This document shows, piece after piece, positions 43,313 to 52,009 of a stretch of 64,000 nt of DNA (its first letter is position 1; each line of letters begins with the position of its first letter). The position numbers and the translations under genes are program-made. Source of the DNA: Alphaproteobacteria bacterium (lineage in GTDB: Bacteria; Pseudomonadota; Alphaproteobacteria; Rhodobacterales; Rhodobacteraceae); NCBI GenBank assembly GCA_030425925.1, contig JAUHZO010000001.1, positions 62,001 through 126,000 of the forward strand, in the 5' to 3' direction. Under the pieces are notes generated by a model. It worked only from the letters and a program-made list of their open reading frames with translations. It made no database searches and had not been told where the DNA came from.

Positions 43313-45484
43313 ATGAGCAAAACGGGTCGCACGTCGAAACGCCTTGTCGCCGACCGGCGCTATGCCGGAACGGGCGGGAGCAGCGGGTCAACCAGAAAGG
43401 CCGCGCCGCGCAAGCGCAAGGCCAAGGCCACCCGCGCGCGACGGCGCGGGCCGCTGGGCTGGCTGGCCGCGCTGGTGGGCTGGGTGCTGCGGCTGTTCTG
43501 GCGGCTGACGCTGACCGCAACCATCGTGACGCTGCTGATTGTCGGTTCGGCGGTGCTGTACGTCCAGTCCACCCTGCCCGACCTGACCGCCCTTGTGGAC
43601 GGGCGGGCGCGCGGGTCGGTGACGCTGCTGGACCGCGACGGCGAGGTGTTTGCCCGGCGCGGCGACCAGTTCGGCGGCGTGGTCACCGCGCAGGGCGTCA
43701 GCCCGCATCTCCGGAACGCGGTGATCGCCACCGAGGACAAGCGGTTCTACCGCCATTTCGGCCTGTCCCCCCGCGGCATCGCCAGCGCCGTGCGGATCAA
43801 CCTGCGCGAAGGCCGCGGGCCGCTGTCCGGGCATGGCGGGTCCACCATCACCCAGCAGACGGCCAAGCTGTTGTGTCTGGGTGTGGCCTATGACCCGACG
43901 CAATGGGACAGCGAAGCCGACTATATCTCGGATTGCCGCCGCAGTTCGCTGACGCGCAAGGCGCGCGAGGCGATCTATGCCATGGCGATGGAGGCGGAAT
44001 ACACCAAGGAAGAGATCCTGTCGATCTACCTCAACCGCGCCTATATGGGCGCGGGCGCCTACGGGGCCGAGGCCGCGGCGCAGGTCTATTTCGGCAAACA
44101 TGCGTTCGAGCTGGACGCGGGCGAATCGGCGATGATCGCGGGGCTGCTGACGGCACCGACGCGGCTGGCCCCGACCTCGGATCTGGCCCGCAGCCAGGCC
44201 CGCGCCGCCACGGTCTTGCGGCTGATGAACGAACAGGGGCTGCTGTCGGACGCGGAAACCGCCTTTCACCAGGCCAACCCGGCCACCCTGTCCGAGGCCG
44301 CCGAGGCGCAGCGCGGCGGCTATTTCGCCGATTGGGTGATGCAGTCGGGGCCGGAGTTCTTTACCCGCGACACCACCGAGGATGTCATCATCCAGACCAC
44401 GCTGGACCGGCGCATCCAGCAGGCCACGGAACGGGCGGTGGAAAAGGTCTTTGCCGAAAAGGTCAGCTCCGGGTCCAAGGCCGAGGTGGCGGTGATCGTG
44501 ATGTCCGCCGATGGCGCGGTGCGCGGCATGGTGGGGGGCCGGCGGACCAATGTCTCGGGCCTGTTCAACCGCGCGGTGCAGGCCGTGCGGCAGACCGGAT
44601 CGGCGTTCAAGCCGTTTGTCTATGCCACGGCGCTGGAACTGGGGCATTCCGCGCTCGATACCGTTCTGGACGAGCCGTTCTGCATGAACATCCCCGGCTC
44701 GGGCCAGTGGTGCCCTGAGAATTATACCCGCAATTACAAGGGCATGGTCACCCTGACCGAGGCGCTGAAGCAGTCGCTGAACATCCCCGCGGTGAAAGTG
44801 TCCGAAGAGGTGGGGCGCGATCTGGTGATGCAGGTGGCGCGCGATTTCGGCATCTACCGCGACCTGCACGACACGCCTGCGATGGCGCTTGGCACCTCCG
44901 AGGCGACGCTGCTGGAGATGACCGGGGCCTATGCCGGCATCCTGAACGGCGGCTCTTCGGTCACGCCCTACGGGCTGCGCGAATTGCGGCTGGCCGGCGA
45001 TTCGGCGCCGCTGATGGGATCGGGCGGCGGCATCGGCGAACGGGTGATCCGCGAGGCGGCGGCGCAAGAGCTGATCTGGATGATGCACAAGGTGGTGACC
45101 GAAGGCTCGGGCCGCCGGGCGGCGCTGCCGGGGCGCGAGGCGGCGGGCAAGACCGGCACCAGCCAGGAGGCGCGGGACGCCTGGTTCATCGGCTTTACCG
45201 CCGATTACGTGGCCGGCGTGTGGATGGGCTATGACGACAACACGCCGCTGAAAGGCGTCACCGGAGGCGGGCTGCCGGCCGAGATCTGGCACGAGGTCAT
45301 GATCCGGGTGGAAGACGGCCGGCCCGCAAAGGGGCTGCCGATGCGCGCGCCACAGGCGGCACCGGCACCGGTGCCTGCCCCGGCCCCGCAGCGACCGTCC
45401 CGCGATCCGGTCCGGGACGCGGTCGAGGGTGCGGCGGAATCGGTGCTCCAGCAGGTGCTGCGTGACATCCTGGGCGGCAACTGA
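43313..45484 (+). CDS. Class A penicillin-binding protein
   Basis: A 723-residue bifunctional peptidoglycan synthase. The N-terminal cytoplasmic tail is very basic (RKAAPRKRKAKATRARRRG), followed by one membrane helix (about 55-85). The GT51 glycosyltransferase domain has ATEDKRFYRHFG and GGSTITQQ. The transpeptidase domain has the S-x-x-K motif at S430-K433 (TGSAFK), S-x-N (QSLN) and KTGTS. An A/P-rich tail ends the protein. ATG at 43313 is preferred to a longer reading. Confidence 0.93.
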   Translation: MSKTGRTSKRLVADRRYAGTGGSSGSTRKAAPRKRKAKATRARRRGPLGWLAALVGWVLRLFWRLTLTATIVTLLIVGSAVLYVQSTLPDLTALVDGRARGSVTLLDRDGEVFARRGDQFGGVVTAQGVSPHLRNAVIATEDKRFYRHFGLSPRGIASAVRINLREGRGPLSGHGGSTITQQTAKLLCLGVAYDPTQWDSEADYISDCRRSSLTRKAREAIYAMAMEAEYTKEEILSIYLNRAYMGAGAYGAEAAAQVYFGKHAFELDAGESAMIAGLLTAPTRLAPTSDLARSQARAATVLRLMNEQGLLSDAETAFHQANPATLSEAAEAQRGGYFADWVMQSGPEFFTRDTTEDVIIQTTLDRRIQQATERAVEKVFAEKVSSGSKAEVAVIVMSADGAVRGMVGGRRTNVSGLFNRAVQAVRQTGSAFKPFVYATALELGHSALDTVLDEPFCMNIPGSGQWCPENYTRNYKGMVTLTEALKQSLNIPAVKVSEEVGRDLVMQVARDFGIYRDLHDTPAMALGTSEATLLEMTGAYAGILNGGSSVTPYGLRELRLAGDSAPLMGSGGGIGERVIREAAAQELIWMMHKVVTEGSGRRAALPGREAAGKTGTSQEARDAWFIGFTADYVAGVWMGYDDNTPLKGVTGGGLPAEIWHEVMIRVEDGRPAKGLPMRAPQAAPAPVPAPAPQRPSRDPVRDAVEGAAESVLQQVLRDILGGN

Positions 45485-45502
45485 GGCCGCACGGACACCC
45501 GC

Positions 45503-45570
45503 GTCCCGGGCCCGCCCCGGGACCTCTTGGCTCGGGCACCCGGCAGGAGGTCCCGGGTCAGGCCCGGGAC
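45503..45570. repeat. GTCCCGG...CCGGGAC inverted repeat, copy 1
   Basis: Two palindromic halves, each with CCCGGG cores (GTCCCGGGCCCGCCCCGGGA, then AGGTCCCGGGTCAGGCCCGG), face each other around CTTGGCTCGGG. The right half is nearly the reverse complement of the left. A second copy is at 63356-63420. It lies between the convergent PBP and mlaC genes. Confidence 0.7.
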
Positions 45571-45612
45571 GGCGTCACACTGCAGAGGCGGATGTGCCGC
45601 CAGACGGCGCGA

Positions 45613-46218
45613 TCAGCCCGCGCGCGTGAGATCGGCGATCATCGCGTCGATGTCGCCGCGGCGGCGGTCCAGCATCGCCCCGATCTCGGTCCGTTCGGTG
45701 AGCAGCATGTTCACGCCTTCGATGAACATGTTGAAGAACAGGCCCGATTTCTGGCCGACATGGAAGGTCACCTCGAACGGGGCTTCGCCGCGCAGATGGG
45801 CGGTGGTCGAGACCTCGAAGGCGTTGCGCACCTGTTTGGTGCCGTTCACCTCGAGCCGTCCGCCGATGAACTCCCGGAACCGCTTGCCGTATTTGCGCGC
45901 AATATAGCCGGTGAACGCGGCGGTGAACGCCTTTTTCTGCGCTCCGCTGGCGCGGCGCCCGTCCACGCCCAGCGCATAGGCGGCGATGGTCGGCAGATCG
46001 GCATAGCGCTGGAACAGGCGTTCGAAGTCGCGAATCATCGCCGCTTCGGACTTGCCCGAAGCGATCACCGCGTTGATGTCGGCCACCAGCCGGTCGACCA
46101 GCCGTTCGGCCTCGCTTGCGTTGGCGGCCAGCGCCGGGCCTTGCCAGGACAGGCCGCCCAGGGCCAGGGCCGCACCGCCCAGAACCAGCGTCCGGCGGCT
46201 ACAGGAAACACGCGTCAT
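45613..46218 (-). CDS. mlaC: MlaC-like phospholipid-binding protein
   Basis: A 201-residue exported protein of the Ttg2D/MlaC (Tol_Tol_Ttg2) family. The signal peptide contains SRRTLVLGG, a twin-arginine-like motif, and ends ALA. YARKYGKRFREFIGGRLEVNG and VTFHVGQKSGLFFNMFIEGVNM are typical. MlaC shuttles phospholipid between MlaA at the outer membrane and the MlaFEDB transporter. It overlaps mlaA by 1 bp (TGATG). The inner-membrane mla genes are not in this window. Confidence 0.86.
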   Translation of the reverse strand: MTRVSCSRRTLVLGGAALALGGLSWQGPALAANASEAERLVDRLVADINAVIASGKSEAAMIRDFERLFQRYADLPTIAAYALGVDGRRASGAQKKAFTAAFTGYIARKYGKRFREFIGGRLEVNGTKQVRNAFEVSTTAHLRGEAPFEVTFHVGQKSGLFFNMFIEGVNMLLTERTEIGAMLDRRRGDIDAMIADLTRAG

Positions 46219-46970
46219 CAGAAACCCTCCGTGTCCAGCGCTTCGGGGTCGATATAGGCATCTTCGGCAGCGGCTGCACCCCCCAGTTCGAAGCGGCGGT
46301 TCTGCAGGTAGATCAGGCGCAGCTGGGCATAGGGATCGGCGCTGTCATACAGCACCGAATCCACCGTGCCGCCAAAGCGCCCGCGCTCGCCGACCTTGTC
46401 GAGGATGCGCGCCCCGGTGGCCACGCGCCGCGCCCGTGTCGGCAGCACATAGCTGAGCGGGTTGAGCGCAAGGTCCACCACGTCTCCCGCCGCATCCCGT
46501 TCGGTAGATGGGCCGAGAAAGGGCAATGCCAGGTAGGCCCCTTCGGGCACGCCCCAGACATGCAGCGTCTCGCCGAAATCGCTTTCGTCCGGGGGCATGC
46601 CCAGATCGCTGGCCACATCCGCCAGCCCGCCAAAGCCCAGCGTGGCATTGACCGCAAAGCGCAGCGTGTTGCGCGTGGCGTCGCCCAGCCGGCCCTGCAG
46701 CACCTGATTGACCACGGTGCGCGGCAGCGAGACCGTGTCGGCAAGGTTCGAGATGTTGTCCTGCACGCCCTGTGGCACGGTTTGGGCATAGCCCGCGCCG
46801 GAGCTGCGCAGCAGGCGTTCGTCCACCTTGCGGTTGAAGGCGTGCACGCGGCGATTCTGCGCCTCGTACGGATCGTGGACGGCGTCAGGGGCCGCGCTGG
46901 GGCCGGGCACGGAACACGCCCCGGCTGCCAGCAGCAGCGCCATCACCAGAGCGGCACGGGCGACACGCAT
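46218..46970 (-). CDS. mlaA: MlaA/VacJ outer-membrane lipoprotein
   Basis: A 250-residue lipoprotein. The lipobox is LLAAGAC (Cys 19). DPYEAQNRRVHAFNRKVD, VNQVLQGRLGDATRNTLRFAVN and GETLHVWGVPEGAYLALPFLGPS are the MlaA hallmarks. It removes mislocalised phospholipid from the outer leaflet and passes it to MlaC, encoded by the overlapping downstream gene. Confidence 0.93.
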   Translation of the reverse strand: MRVARAALVMALLLAAGACSVPGPSAAPDAVHDPYEAQNRRVHAFNRKVDERLLRSSGAGYAQTVPQGVQDNISNLADTVSLPRTVVNQVLQGRLGDATRNTLRFAVNATLGFGGLADVASDLGMPPDESDFGETLHVWGVPEGAYLALPFLGPSTERDAAGDVVDLALNPLSYVLPTRARRVATGARILDKVGERGRFGGTVDSVLYDSADPYAQLRLIYLQNRRFELGGAAAAEDAYIDPEALDTEGF

Positions 46971-47162
46971 AAGGAATACCCCACTTCAAACCCCTTGGGA
47001 AAACCGCGATGGTCCCATAAAAGGCTAGTTAATTTCATTTGCGGCGACCCCCAATGGAAGACGCCGGTTTCAGTCCTCTTGTGGCACATTCGCGACAGGA
47101 TCGGAACCGCTGGACGGGCAGACCACGCGCGCAGAACAAGGACGAAGGGCGAAAACGACCTC
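46971..47162. promoter_or_regulatory. Divergent region, mlaA / type I secretion genes
   Basis: In these 192 bp, the stretch 46990-47040 is AT-rich, with TTGGGA, CATAAAAGG and GTTAATTTC. TTGGGA-N17-TAAAAG is a possible plus-strand promoter. No repeats were seen. Confidence 0.3.
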
Positions 47163-48896
47163 ATGGCAGCGAAACAGAGAAACACCGGGCGCGAGGAACT
47201 GATCGCCGCCCGGAGGAAAAGCCGCCCCTATTACTGGTTTGTCGGCATCTTCAGCGTTTTCGTGAACGTGCTGATGCTGACCGGCCCGCTTTACATGATG
47301 CAGGTCTATGACCGGGTGCTGGGCTCGCGCTCCGAAGCGACGCTGATCGCGCTGTCGGTGCTGGTGGTGTTCCTGTACGGCATGATGGGCATTCTCGATT
47401 ACGTGCGCGGCCGGGTGATGGGCCGGGTGGCGGCGCGGTTCCAGTCGGAACTGGACCTGCGGGTGTTCGACGCGGTGATGCGGCGCTCTACCGTGCAGCC
47501 GGACGAGCTGGCCCAGACCGGCCTGCGCGATCTGGAATCGGTGCAGCGGCTGATGTCCTCGCCGGTCCTGATGGCGATCTTCGACATTCCCATGACGCCG
47601 TTCTTCATCCTGGCGATCATGATCTTTCACCCCTGGCTGGGCTACCTGGCGCTGGCCGGCGGCAGCGTTCTGATCGCGATCACCGCGATCAACCAGATGG
47701 TGACCAAGAACCCGTCGCTGAAATCCAACATGGCGGTGATGGCCGCCGAACGCACGTCCGAGCAGATCCGCGCCGAGGCCGAGATGGTGCAGGCCATGGG
47801 CATGCGCCGCGACGCCTTCCTGCGCTGGATGGGCGCGCGGGGCGAGGCGCTGAAGGGGCAGATCTCGACCACCGACCTTACCGGCACGTTCACCACGATG
47901 ACCAAGACGTTCCGCCTGCTGCTGCAGTCGGCGATGCTGGGCCTGGGGGCCTATCTGGTGCTGCAGGGGCTGATGACTCCGGGCGCGATGATCGCGGGTT
48001 CGATCCTGATGGGCCGGGCGCTGGCCCCCATCGAACTGGCCATCGGCCAGTGGCCGCTGGTGGAACGCGCGCGCACCGGCTGGAAGAACCTCGAACAGCT
48101 GCTGACCGAGGTGCCGCCGGAACAGCCGCGCACCCCGCTGCCCAAGCCGCGGGCCAAGCTGGACGTGCAGCAGCTGACCATGGTGCCCCCGGGCGAACAG
48201 CAGGCCTCGTTGCGCATCGTCAGCTTCAATCTCGACCCCGGTCAGGCGCTGGGCGTGATCGGGCCTTCGGGGTCGGGCAAGTCGACGCTGGCGCGCGGCA
48301 TCACCGGCACCTGGCGGCCCGCGGGCGGCAAGATCCGGCTGGATGGCGCGTCGCTCGACCAGTACGGGCCGGATGTGCTGGGCCAGCATATCGGCTACCT
48401 GCCGCAGCGCGTGACGCTGTTTGACGGCACGATTGCCGAGAACATCGCCCGGCTGTCGCCCAATCCCGATCCCGAAAAGATTGTCGAGGCGGCGAAAAAG
48501 GCCGATGCGCACGAAATGATCCTGAAGCTGCCCGGCGGCTACGACACCCGCGTCACCGCCGCCGGCGGGCGGCTGTCGGGCGGCCAGATGCAGCGCATCG
48601 GGCTGGCGCGCGCGATGTATGGCGATCCGGTGATCCTTGTATTGGACGAGCCGAACTCCAATCTCGACAACGAGGGGTCCGAGGCGGTCAACAAGGCCAT
48701 CCGCAGCTTCAAGGAAGAGGGCAAGTCGGTGATCATCATGGCCCACCGCCCTGCCGCCATCCAGGAATGCGACATGTTGCTGGTGCTGGAAAACGGCAGC
48801 CGCGCCGCGTTCGGCCCGAAGGAAGAGGTGCTGCGCTCGATGGTCAAGAACCACCAGCAGATCGCCAAGAATGCCGGCCCCGGAGGTGTGCGATGA
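47163..48896 (+). CDS. Type I secretion ABC transporter (PrtD/HlyB-like)
   Basis: A 577-residue fused permease-ATPase. The membrane domain (about 25-310) starts YYWFVGIFSVFVNVLMLTGPLYMMQVYDRVLGS, the PrtD-type opening without an N-terminal peptidase domain. The ATPase domain has Walker A GPSGSGKST, Q-loop YLPQRVTLFDGTI, signature LSGGQMQR, Walker B VILVLDEPNSNLD and the switch His in IMAHRP. It powers export of RTX or other C-terminally signalled proteins. No substrate or TolC gene is adjacent. It overlaps the fusion-protein gene by 4 bp. Confidence 0.92.
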   Translation: MAAKQRNTGREELIAARRKSRPYYWFVGIFSVFVNVLMLTGPLYMMQVYDRVLGSRSEATLIALSVLVVFLYGMMGILDYVRGRVMGRVAARFQSELDLRVFDAVMRRSTVQPDELAQTGLRDLESVQRLMSSPVLMAIFDIPMTPFFILAIMIFHPWLGYLALAGGSVLIAITAINQMVTKNPSLKSNMAVMAAERTSEQIRAEAEMVQAMGMRRDAFLRWMGARGEALKGQISTTDLTGTFTTMTKTFRLLLQSAMLGLGAYLVLQGLMTPGAMIAGSILMGRALAPIELAIGQWPLVERARTGWKNLEQLLTEVPPEQPRTPLPKPRAKLDVQQLTMVPPGEQQASLRIVSFNLDPGQALGVIGPSGSGKSTLARGITGTWRPAGGKIRLDGASLDQYGPDVLGQHIGYLPQRVTLFDGTIAENIARLSPNPDPEKIVEAAKKADAHEMILKLPGGYDTRVTAAGGRLSGGQMQRIGLARAMYGDPVILVLDEPNSNLDNEGSEAVNKAIRSFKEEGKSVIIMAHRPAAIQECDMLLVLENGSRAAFGPKEEVLRSMVKNHQQIAKNAGPGGVR

Positions 48897-50299
48897 CCGA
48901 ACTGAAACTGCGCGAGACCACCGATCCGGTGAAACAGGGCGCCAGGCTGCCCGCAAAGGCGCAGAAGGCGGCACAGGCCGCGCCGCAGCCCGCCGGGCCG
49001 GAACCGGTGAAGTTCCCGCTGCGCGTGCCGATGACGCTGGGCATCGTTGCGCTGCTGATCCTGGTGGGCGGCTTTGGCGGCTGGGCCTCGACCACCAAGA
49101 TATCCGGCGCGATCATCGCCGGCGGCCAGATCGAGGTGGACCAGAACCGCCAGGTGGTGCAGCACCCCGATGGCGGCGTGGTCTCGGAGATCCTGACCGA
49201 CGAGGGCGACACCGTGACCGAAGGCGACGTGCTGATCCGGCTGGACCCGACGCTGCTGCAGTCGGAACTCACCATCGTCGAGGGGCAGCTGTTCGAACTG
49301 ATGGCGCGCCGGGCGCGGCTGCAGGCGGAACGCGACGGGCTGAGCCAGATCACATTCGGCGAAGAGGTGCTGGCCCGCGCCCAGACCGATCCCGAGGTGG
49401 CCGATCTGGTCGAAGGCCAGCTGAACCTGTTCGAGGCCCGCAGCGAAACCATCGGCCGCGAGATCGAGCAGCTGGGCAAGCGGCGCGACCAGATCGCCGA
49501 GCAGGTCAACGGCATCGAGGCCCAGCAGGCCGCCATGGGCGAAATGCTGGCACTGATCGAGGAGGAGCTGACCGACCAGCAGACCCTGCTGGACCGCGGT
49601 CTGGCCCAGGCCAGCCGGGTGCTGTCGCTGCGCCGCGAACAGGCGCGTCTGGCCGGCCAGGTGGGCGAGCTGACGGCCTCCAAGGCGCAGGCCGCGGGCC
49701 GCATGACCGAGATCGACATCCAGATCCTCGGGCTGCAGACGCGGCGGCGCGAAGAGGCCATCACCACCCTGCGCGACCTGCAGTTCCGCGAGCGCGAACT
49801 GGCCGAGCAGCGCCGCGCGATCCGCGAGCGGCTGAGCCGGATGGAGATCACCGCGCCGGTCTCGGGGGTGATCTACGGGTTGACGGTGTTTGCGCCGCGC
49901 TCGGTGATCCGCCCGGCCGATCCGGTGCTGTTCATCGTGCCGCAGGACCGCCCGCTGGTGATTGCCGCACAGGTGGAGCCGATCCATATCGACCAGCTTT
50001 TTGTCGATCAGGAGGTGACGCTGCGCTTTTCCGCGCTGGACCAGAACAAGACGCCGGAGCTGTTCGGCAATGTGGTGCAGATCTCGGCAGACGCGTTCGA
50101 GGACCAATCCTCGCGCGTGCGCTACTACCGCGCAGAGATCCGGCTGCATGAGGGCGAGATCGACCGCCTTCCCGAAGGCGCCACCCTGATCCCGGGCATG
50201 CCGGTGGAGGCCTATATCCGCACCGAGGACCGCACCCCGCTGGCCTATCTGGTGAAACCCTTCACCGACTACTTCAACCGCGCGTTCCGGGAAAGCTAG
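48893..50299 (+). CDS. HlyD/PrtE-type membrane fusion protein
   Basis: A 468-residue periplasmic adaptor. One membrane helix (about 45-65) follows a Pro/Ala-rich cytoplasmic tail. ISGAIIAGGQIEVDQNRQVVQHPDGGVV is the first beta-barrel strand. A long coiled coil (about 130-330) and the lipoyl/barrel half RMEITAPVSGVIYGL follow, then IPGMPVEAYI at the end. It joins the inner-membrane ABC exporter to an outer-membrane TolC-type channel. CGGAGG precedes the ATGA overlap start. Confidence 0.93.
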   Translation: MTELKLRETTDPVKQGARLPAKAQKAAQAAPQPAGPEPVKFPLRVPMTLGIVALLILVGGFGGWASTTKISGAIIAGGQIEVDQNRQVVQHPDGGVVSEILTDEGDTVTEGDVLIRLDPTLLQSELTIVEGQLFELMARRARLQAERDGLSQITFGEEVLARAQTDPEVADLVEGQLNLFEARSETIGREIEQLGKRRDQIAEQVNGIEAQQAAMGEMLALIEEELTDQQTLLDRGLAQASRVLSLRREQARLAGQVGELTASKAQAAGRMTEIDIQILGLQTRRREEAITTLRDLQFRERELAEQRRAIRERLSRMEITAPVSGVIYGLTVFAPRSVIRPADPVLFIVPQDRPLVIAAQVEPIHIDQLFVDQEVTLRFSALDQNKTPELFGNVVQISADAFEDQSSRVRYYRAEIRLHEGEIDRLPEGATLIPGMPVEAYIRTEDRTPLAYLVKPFTDYFNRAFRES

Positions 50300-50316
50300 G
50301 TCGCGCAAACCGATGT

Positions 50317-50422
50317 TTGCGCGCGCAGTGGGCAGGGTCATGTCTGCACAGCAGACGTGACAGCCCACACCTTTCCATGCCGGGACCCGAGAGGGATGGC
50401 CGGGGTGGGCGGGGCGAGGTGC
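50317..50422 (+). repeat. 106-bp direct repeat, unit A
   Basis: It is identical to unit B (50442-50547, offset 125 bp) except for one base near 50361 (A in unit A, T in unit B). Each unit contains GTCATGTCTGC-ACA-GCAGACGTGAC, an 11-bp stem with one G-T pair, flanked by GGGCAG and GCCC that extend the stem. Confidence 0.9.
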
Positions 50423-50441
50423 CGCGCGCGCAAGCCCCGTC

Positions 50442-50547
50442 TTGCGCGCGCAGTGGGCAGGGTCATGTCTGCACAGCAGACGTGACTGCCCACACCTTTC
50501 CATGCCGGGACCCGAGAGGGATGGCCGGGGTGGGCGGGGCGAGGTGC
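50442..50547 (+). repeat. 106-bp direct repeat, unit B
   Basis: Second unit of the tandem duplication. The one base that differs from unit A (T, giving GACTGCCC) improves pairing of the outer stem with GGGCAG. Each unit is preceded by a hairpin of the form CGCGCAA...TTGCGCG with different inner bases. Confidence 0.9.
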
Positions 50548-50594
50548 GCAGCACGAGCTCCGACCGGCCCGGCGCGCAGGCCCCCTCACCCCAT

Positions 50595-50618
50595 CCCTCT
50601 CCCCCGCGGGGGAGAGGG
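50595..50618. repeat. CCCTCTCCCCC GC hairpin
   Basis: An 11-bp perfect stem (50595-50605 with 50608-50618) with a 2-base loop, in the gene-free region before ridA. Same kind as 8902-8924. Confidence 0.65.
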
Positions 50619-50667
50619 GGCCCGTTGCGTCAGCTGTCACCGGTGCGCCTTTGCCCGGCGTCGATTC

Positions 50668-50698
50668 GGGGTATTTTTACCAAGAAGAAGATCAGGGG
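50668..50698 (+). repeat. GGTATTT...CCAAGAAGAAG repeat, copy 3
   Basis: It reads GGGGTATTTTTACCAAGAAG and continues AAGATCAGGGG. GGTA-TTTT-TACC can form a small stem-loop. It lies 55 bp before the ridA start. Confidence 0.8.
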
Positions 50699-50753
50699 AG
50701 TTTCCTTTGCCCCGGACCCGGTCTAGCGTCGCGGCAAAGCCACGGAGGATGCC

Positions 50754-51218
50754 ATGACCAACGCGATCGAAACCCGTCTGAGCGAGCTTGGCCTGTCGCT
50801 GCCCGACGCGCCTGCTCCCGCCGCCAATTACGTGCCTTACGTGCTGGCGGGCGGGCTGCTTTACGTGTCCGGCCAGATCAGCATGAAGGATGGCCAGCTC
50901 ATAACCGGCAAGGTCGGGGCCGACCTGACCACCGAGGACGGGGCCGCTGCCGCCAGGTGCTGTGCGCTGAGCCTGCTGGCGCAGGTGCGCGCCGCCTGTG
51001 ACGGTGATCTGAGCCGGCTCAAGCGGGTCGTGAAGCTGACCGGCTTCGTCAATTCCACCCCCGATTACACAGACCAGCCCAAGGTCATCAACGGTTGCTC
51101 GGACACGCTGGTCGAGATCCTGGGCGAGGCCGGACGGCATGCGCGGTCGGCCGTTTCGGCGGGCGCGCTGCCGCTGGGCGTCGCGGTCGAGATCGAAGGC
51201 ATCTTCGAGCTGGTGTGA
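50754..51218 (+). CDS. RidA/YjgF-family enamine/imine deaminase-like protein
   Basis: A 154-residue RidA-family protein of the longer type, with PYVLAGGLLYVSGQIS and LKRVVKLTGFVNSTPDYTDQPKVINGCSD. RHARSAVSAGALPLGVAVEIEG includes the conserved Arg that binds the carboxylate of the imine. Archetypal RidA hydrolyses reactive 2-aminoacrylate; this subgroup is less studied. GGAGG precedes the ATG. Its stop overlaps the next start (TGATG), forming a unit with the GDPD, COG3146 and pterin-dehydratase genes. Confidence 0.87.
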   Translation: MTNAIETRLSELGLSLPDAPAPAANYVPYVLAGGLLYVSGQISMKDGQLITGKVGADLTTEDGAAAARCCALSLLAQVRAACDGDLSRLKRVVKLTGFVNSTPDYTDQPKVINGCSDTLVEILGEAGRHARSAVSAGALPLGVAVEIEGIFELV

Positions 51219-51961
51219 TGCTGCCGCAGGCGTTTCGCGACACCCCCATCGCGCACCGGGCCTATCACGGGCCGGGCGCGCCGGAAAACAGCCGCGCGGC
51301 GATCCGCGCGGCCATCGCGACGGGCTACGGGATCGAGATCGACCTGCAGCTGTCGGCCGATGGCGTGGCCATGGTGTTCCACGATTACGAGCTGGACCGC
51401 CTCACGGGTGCCAGCGGCACGGTGCGGATGCGGGGGGCCGCGCATTTGCAGCAGATCGGCCTGTCGGGCAGCGACGAAACGATCCCGACCTTTGCCGAGG
51501 TGCTGGACCTCGTGGCGGGGCAAGTGCCCCTGCTGGTCGAGCTGAAAGACCAGGACGGCGCAATGGGCGACGCGCTTGGCCCGCTCGAAGAGGCCACGGC
51601 GCGCGACCTTGCCGGGTATGCGGGCCCCGTCGCCGTGATGTCCTTCAACCCGCATGCCATGGCGCGGATGGCCAAGCTGGCCCCGGATGTGCCGCGCGGG
51701 CTGACCACCTGCGCCTACGAGGCCGCGCATTGGCCTACCCTGCCCGACGCCCGCCGCGCCGCCCTGCGCACGATTCCCGATTTCGAGAGCGTCGGCGCGA
51801 GCTTCATCAGCCACCACTGGAGCGACCTTGGCAATCCGCGCGTGGCCGAGCTGAAGGCCCAGGGCACGCCGATCCTGTGCTGGACGATCCGGTCGCCCGA
51901 CGACGAGGCACAGGCGCGGCGCATCGCCGACAATATCACCTTCGAGCATTATCCCGCTTGA
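51218..51961 (+). CDS. Glycerophosphodiester phosphodiesterase family protein
   Basis: A 247-residue TIM-barrel GDPD. IAHRAYHGPGAPENSRAAI and GIEIDLQLSADGVAMVFHDYELDRLTG hold the catalytic His-Arg, the E/D metal ligands and the second His. PLLVELKDQ is the third ligand strand. There is no signal peptide, so it is cytoplasmic. It hydrolyses glycerophosphodiesters to glycerol 3-phosphate and an alcohol. It is translationally coupled to the upstream ridA-like gene. Confidence 0.92.
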   Translation: MLPQAFRDTPIAHRAYHGPGAPENSRAAIRAAIATGYGIEIDLQLSADGVAMVFHDYELDRLTGASGTVRMRGAAHLQQIGLSGSDETIPTFAEVLDLVAGQVPLLVELKDQDGAMGDALGPLEEATARDLAGYAGPVAVMSFNPHAMARMAKLAPDVPRGLTTCAYEAAHWPTLPDARRAALRTIPDFESVGASFISHHWSDLGNPRVAELKAQGTPILCWTIRSPDDEAQARRIADNITFEHYPA

Positions 51962-52009
51962 TCGCCCCATCCGGCACGCCACATTGAGGGACGAGCCGAG
52001 GGAAGACCG

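Larger units (their letters stand above)
50300..50753. other. 454-bp gene-free region rich in repeats
   Basis: It contains, in order, a CGCGCAAAC/GTTTGCGCG hairpin, repeat unit A (50317-50422), a CGCGCGCAAG/CTTGCGCGCG hairpin (50424-50450), repeat unit B (50442-50547), a CCCTCTCCCCC hairpin (50595-50618) and a GGTATTT element (50668-50698). Short open frames here have no ribosome-binding site or coding bias, so I see no gene. A structured non-coding RNA is possible but unproven. Confidence 0.6.

Noticed and set aside
50317-50547. CRISPR array
   Set aside because: There are only two units of 106 bp with one 19-bp gap, no regular spacers and no cas genes nearby.
50317-50757. Short frames in the duplicated region encoding repeated Arg/Gly-rich peptides and an FYQEED-like segment
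   Set aside because: The peptide repetition follows from the 106-bp duplication and the GGTATTT element. No start context or codon bias supports translation.
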